From: a virus | DNA: 39,982 bases | Virus record (IMG/VR): IMGVR_UViG_3300029397_000037 | Coordinates: 1 to 39,982 of that record | Reading direction: 5' to 3' (one strand) | Part shown: positions 37,065 to 39,982 of the stretch, one piece after another | How positions within the stretch are numbered: the first letter of the stretch is position 1 | How the letters are laid out: each line of letters starts with the position of its first letter | Program-made: the position numbers and the translations under genes | Notes under the pieces: model-generated | What the model saw: the letters and a program-made list of their open reading frames with translations, nothing else | Database searches by the model: none | Told to the model about the DNA's origin: nothing

Positions 37065-39770
37065 ATGAACCTCGACCTCTCCTCCGCCCTTGCGTCGCGC
37101 CTGGTGCGCGACTACGGCTTCAAGGAACGATCGAACAAGCTGGAGAACGGCACCTGCCCCTCCTGCGGAAAACGCTCGCTGTGGGCCTTTGCAGATGCGC
37201 CCTGGGTCGTGCGCTGCAACCGGCTGAACAACTGCGCAGCCGAGTACCACGCCAAAGAGCTGTACCCCGATCTCTTCGCCTCCTGGAGCGACCGTTACGT
37301 CAAAACTGCGGAAGCGCCCAACGCAGCAGCCGACGCCTACATGCGCGACGCACGCGGCTTTGACCTGGCGCGCGTCGCTGGCTGGTACACGCAAGAGAGC
37401 TACTACAGCCACGAGCTGAAGATCGGCAGCGCCACCGTCCGCTTCCCCTTGAGCGAAGGCCGCTACTGGGAACGCATCATCGACCAGCCCGAGCGCTTTG
37501 GAGACCGTAAAGCCACGTTCAGCGGCTCATACGCGGGCACCTGGTGGCAGCCGCCCACCCTGCCGGCCCAGCCAAAAGAGCTGTGGCTGGTGGAGGGCAT
37601 CTTTGATGCCATCGCCCTGCTGCATCACGACGTGGCGGCAGTCGCCACGTTCTCTTGTTCGCACTACCCGGCCGCCGCATTGGCCGCGCTGGCCGAGCAA
37701 TGCGCCGCCGGCGGCCACAAGCGCCCGCACCTGGTGTTTGCCCTGGACAACGACGCCGCCGGCCGGCGCTACGCGCTCAAGCACATCGAGCGCGCCCGCA
37801 ACGATGGCTGGTCGGCGTCGGCTGCGCTGCCCAAGCAGGCCGGCAAGACCAAGCTCGACTGGAACGAGCTGCATGTGCGCGACCGCCTTTCCAAGCGGGA
37901 CCTGGACGAATATCGCTACCTGGGCGACCTCTTCACCGCCGCCACGCCATCGGACAAGGCGCGCTTGATGTACCGCCGCACGGGCGACGCGAAGTTTCCG
38001 TTCGAGCACCGCAACCGCCTGTACTCGTTCAAGCTCGACCTCGACGCCTTCCAGCGCGAAAGCACGACCGTGCGCGAGGTGCATGAAGACATGGCGGAAG
38101 ACGAGGTGCGCGAGCACGCCCTCCAGCGCGCCTGCATCGTGCAGCCCATCGCCAACTGCCTGCCCACCGCGCTCTACTACCAGGCCAGCCCGCAGACAGA
38201 CGAGTCCTGGTACTACTTCCGCGTCGCCTTCCCGCATGATGGCCAGCCCATCAAAGCCACGTTCACCAGCGCGCAAATCGCCAGCAGCAGCGAGTTCAAG
38301 AAGCGCCTGTTGGGCGTGGCCCCGGGCGCCATGTACACGGGCACCGGCCAGCAGCTCGACGAATACCTGGAGAAGCAGCTCGCCCACATTCCAACCGTGC
38401 AGACCATCGACTTTGTGGGCTACACCAAGGAATACGGCTGCTACGTCTACGGCGACGTGGCGGTGAAAGGCGGCAAGCTCTTTCGGCTGAACGACGAAGA
38501 CTTCTTCGACATCGGCAAGCTCTCGGTTAAGACCATCAGTCAGGCTGCAACGCTGTCCCTCTCCACTGACGTGCAGGGCATGCAGACGACCTGGTTGCCG
38601 CTGCTGTGGCAGGCCTTCGGCCCCAAGGGCCTGGCCGCGCTGGCGTTCTGGTTTGGCAGCCTGTTCGCAGAACAGATCCGCCAGGAGCACAAGAGTTACC
38701 CCTTCCTGGAGCTGGTGGGCGAGCCAGGCGCCGGCAAGACGACGCTCATTGAATTCCTCTGGAAGCTCTGCGGCCGGCGTGACTACGAAGGCTTCGACCC
38801 GAGCAAGTCATCGCTCGCCGCCCGCGCCCGCAACTTCGCCCAGGTCGCCAACCTGCCCGTCGTGCTCATCGAGGGCGACCGCGGCGACGAAGGCGCCAAG
38901 CAACGCGGCTTCGATTGGGACGAGCTCAAGACCGCCTACAACGGCCGCAGCACCCGCGCGCGCGGCATGAAGAACGGCGGCAACGAAACGTACGAACCGC
39001 CCTTCCGTGGCGCCATCGTCATCAGCCAAAACGCAGAAGTCAGCGCCAGCGACGCCGTCCTCCAGCGGATCGTCCATATCTATTGCGACCGCTCGGCACA
39101 AACGTCAGCCACGCGCGCTGCAGCCGAAGCGCTGGAGCGCATTCCCGTCGAGGATGTGTCCGCCTTCCTCCTGGCCACCGTTATGGCCGAGTCCAAAGTG
39201 CTGGAAACCTTCGCCGCCCGCGTGTCTGCTCACGAGCAGGCCTTGATGGCCCGCCCCGACATCAAGACCGTCCGCATCGCCAAGAACCACGCGCAAATCA
39301 TGGCGATGGTCGACAGCATGCGCCACGTGCTGCCGCTCACCGACGAGCAGCATGCCGCCGCCCTGGACGAGCTGGGCCGCATGGCCGCAGCGCGCCAACA
39401 GGCCATCAGCGCGGATCACAAGCACGTACAGCAGTTCTGGGAGGTGTACGAGTACATCGAGTCGGCCGACGACGACCGCCCGATCCTCAACCACGCACGC
39501 GGCGACGGCCTCATCGCCATCAACCTGCAGCACATGGAACAAGTCGCCGGCGAGCGCCGCATCGAGCTGCCCCCGATCGCGGAGCTCAAGCGGGTGCTCA
39601 AGACGTCTCGTCAGCGCAAATTCGTCGACATCCGCGCCGTCAACAGCGCGATCAACGCCCACCACAACCGCGAATACCTGCACGCCCCCAAACGGCCGGA
39701 AACGGTCAAGTGCTGGGTGTTTGAGTCGCCGTCTTCCAAGCAACACAGCAACACAGGAACCCCAGCATGA
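37065..39770 (+). CDS. Replication primase-helicase (zinc finger, TOPRIM, P-loop ATPase)
   Basis: 901 residues. Zinc-binding head Cys31-x2-Cys34 ... Cys51-x5-Cys57 (GTCPSCGKRSLW, VRCNRLNNCAAEYHAKELY); TOPRIM core with Glu177 (ELWLVEGIFDAIALL) and Asp228-Asn-Asp230 (VFALDNDAAGRRY); a large middle part; then a helicase domain with Walker A at about residue 550 (ELVGEPGAGKTTLIEFLWKL) and Walker B-like LPVVLIEGDRGDE. This resembles P4 alpha/toprim-type replication proteins of P2-like Burkholderia and Ralstonia phages, not P2 gpA, so replication should be origin-dependent theta-type. The C-terminus (about 700-900) is helical and may bind the origin. It overlaps alpA by ATGA. Confidence 0.92.
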   Translation: MNLDLSSALASRLVRDYGFKERSNKLENGTCPSCGKRSLWAFADAPWVVRCNRLNNCAAEYHAKELYPDLFASWSDRYVKTAEAPNAAADAYMRDARGFDLARVAGWYTQESYYSHELKIGSATVRFPLSEGRYWERIIDQPERFGDRKATFSGSYAGTWWQPPTLPAQPKELWLVEGIFDAIALLHHDVAAVATFSCSHYPAAALAALAEQCAAGGHKRPHLVFALDNDAAGRRYALKHIERARNDGWSASAALPKQAGKTKLDWNELHVRDRLSKRDLDEYRYLGDLFTAATPSDKARLMYRRTGDAKFPFEHRNRLYSFKLDLDAFQRESTTVREVHEDMAEDEVREHALQRACIVQPIANCLPTALYYQASPQTDESWYYFRVAFPHDGQPIKATFTSAQIASSSEFKKRLLGVAPGAMYTGTGQQLDEYLEKQLAHIPTVQTIDFVGYTKEYGCYVYGDVAVKGGKLFRLNDEDFFDIGKLSVKTISQAATLSLSTDVQGMQTTWLPLLWQAFGPKGLAALAFWFGSLFAEQIRQEHKSYPFLELVGEPGAGKTTLIEFLWKLCGRRDYEGFDPSKSSLAARARNFAQVANLPVVLIEGDRGDEGAKQRGFDWDELKTAYNGRSTRARGMKNGGNETYEPPFRGAIVISQNAEVSASDAVLQRIVHIYCDRSAQTSATRAAAEALERIPVEDVSAFLLATVMAESKVLETFAARVSAHEQALMARPDIKTVRIAKNHAQIMAMVDSMRHVLPLTDEQHAAALDELGRMAAARQQAISADHKHVQQFWEVYEYIESADDDRPILNHARGDGLIAINLQHMEQVAGERRIELPPIAELKRVLKTSRQRKFVDIRAVNSAINAHHNREYLHAPKRPETVKCWVFESPSSKQHSNTGTPA

Positions 39771-39982
39771 AAGCCCTGAACATCAACCAGGTCGCCGACA
39801 AAGTCTCGCTCGGCAAATCCACCATCTACCGTATGATTGCCAAAGGCGACTTCCCGCAACCGTTTTCCCTAGGCGGCAACCGCCGCGCCTGGCTGGAGGA
39901 AGACATCAACAAGTGGCTTGCCGCCAAGGCCGGACGGAGGCTGCCGCTGCCTGGCCCTGCTGCTGCGGCAGCACGCCCGTGA
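39767..39982 (+). CDS. AlpA/excisionase-like DNA-binding protein
   Basis: 71 residues starting in the primase stop (ATGA). A MerR/AlpA-type winged helix is visible: ALNINQVADKVSLGKSTIYR, MIAKGDFPQPFSLGGNRRAW, LEEDINKWLAAKAG. AlpA-like proteins activate or direct excision with P4-type integrases. If the genome is circular or the window is cut here, int follows at position 1, so alpA-int would be adjacent. The window ends exactly at its stop. Confidence 0.9.
   Translation: MKALNINQVADKVSLGKSTIYRMIAKGDFPQPFSLGGNRRAWLEEDINKWLAAKAGRRLPLPGPAAAAARP

Noticed and set aside
1-39982. CRISPR arrays, rRNA, complete tRNA genes or insertion sequences
   Set aside because: No regularly spaced long repeats, no cloverleaf or rRNA sequence, and no transposase or IS ends were seen.

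Overview
The window holds an essentially complete P2-type (Peduovirus-like) temperate phage genome, most like the P2-like phages of Ralstonia and Burkholderia. This is inferred from the high GC, the gene order Q-P-O-N-M-L-X / lysis / R-S / V-W-J-I-H / FI-FII-E-T-U-D, protein similarities recalled from memory, and a TOPRIM primase-helicase in place of P2 gpA. The sequence starts exactly at the integrase ATG and ends exactly at the stop of an AlpA-like gene, so either the phage genome is opened between alpA and int or a prophage was trimmed to its outermost genes.

Left arm (1-6150): integrase; an A+T-rich 430-bp gap with about twelve GGTAAT/ATTACC boxes in mirror-like order around a small inverted repeat (candidate attP or iteron origin); a lone membrane-protein cargo gene; a P2-like cos site at about 2807; then a cargo/relic zone with a broken T6SS PAAR-Tae4 effector unit, the C-terminal stump of a second tyrosine recombinase, a SRAP (YedK/HMCES) protein with a coiled-coil insertion, and a HicA-HicB toxin-antitoxin module with two palindromic operators.

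Structural half (6157-27930): portal and terminase (minus strand) diverge from scaffold, capsid, small terminase, head completion, tail X, two holin-like proteins, muramidase, nested Rz/Rz1 and tail completion; then baseplate/spike, split tail fibre, sheath, tube, E/E' with a T-TTT-TTG frameshift site, tape measure, U and D. Ogr-type boxes (GTTGT-N13-ACAAC core) lie at the three positions expected for the P2 late promoters P_P/P_O, P_V and P_F. Two minus-strand morons (a MltR/HEPN-like protein and an exported protein) sit just upstream of the P_V and P_F boxes.

Accessory and control arm (27931-39982): after a terminator behind gene D come lower-GC cargo genes (a PD-(D/E)XK-like nuclease, an ORF6C-like protein, an unknown helical protein) and a minus-strand group (anchored OB-fold protein, membrane-WYL-like-BRCT protein, XRE repressor) whose members are separated by two copies of a ~47-bp terminator-like repeat. 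Divergently, the early lytic genes run RHH protein, CII-like protein, (opposed coiled-coil/zinc-ribbon moron), Ogr-like late activator, BRO-N protein, small conserved phage proteins, primase-helicase and AlpA. In the proposed circuit the repressor controls the early operon, early products replicate the DNA and make Ogr, and Ogr turns on the late operons. The most novel-looking parts are the accessory genes between D and the repressor, the repeat that punctuates them, and the GGTAAT array.
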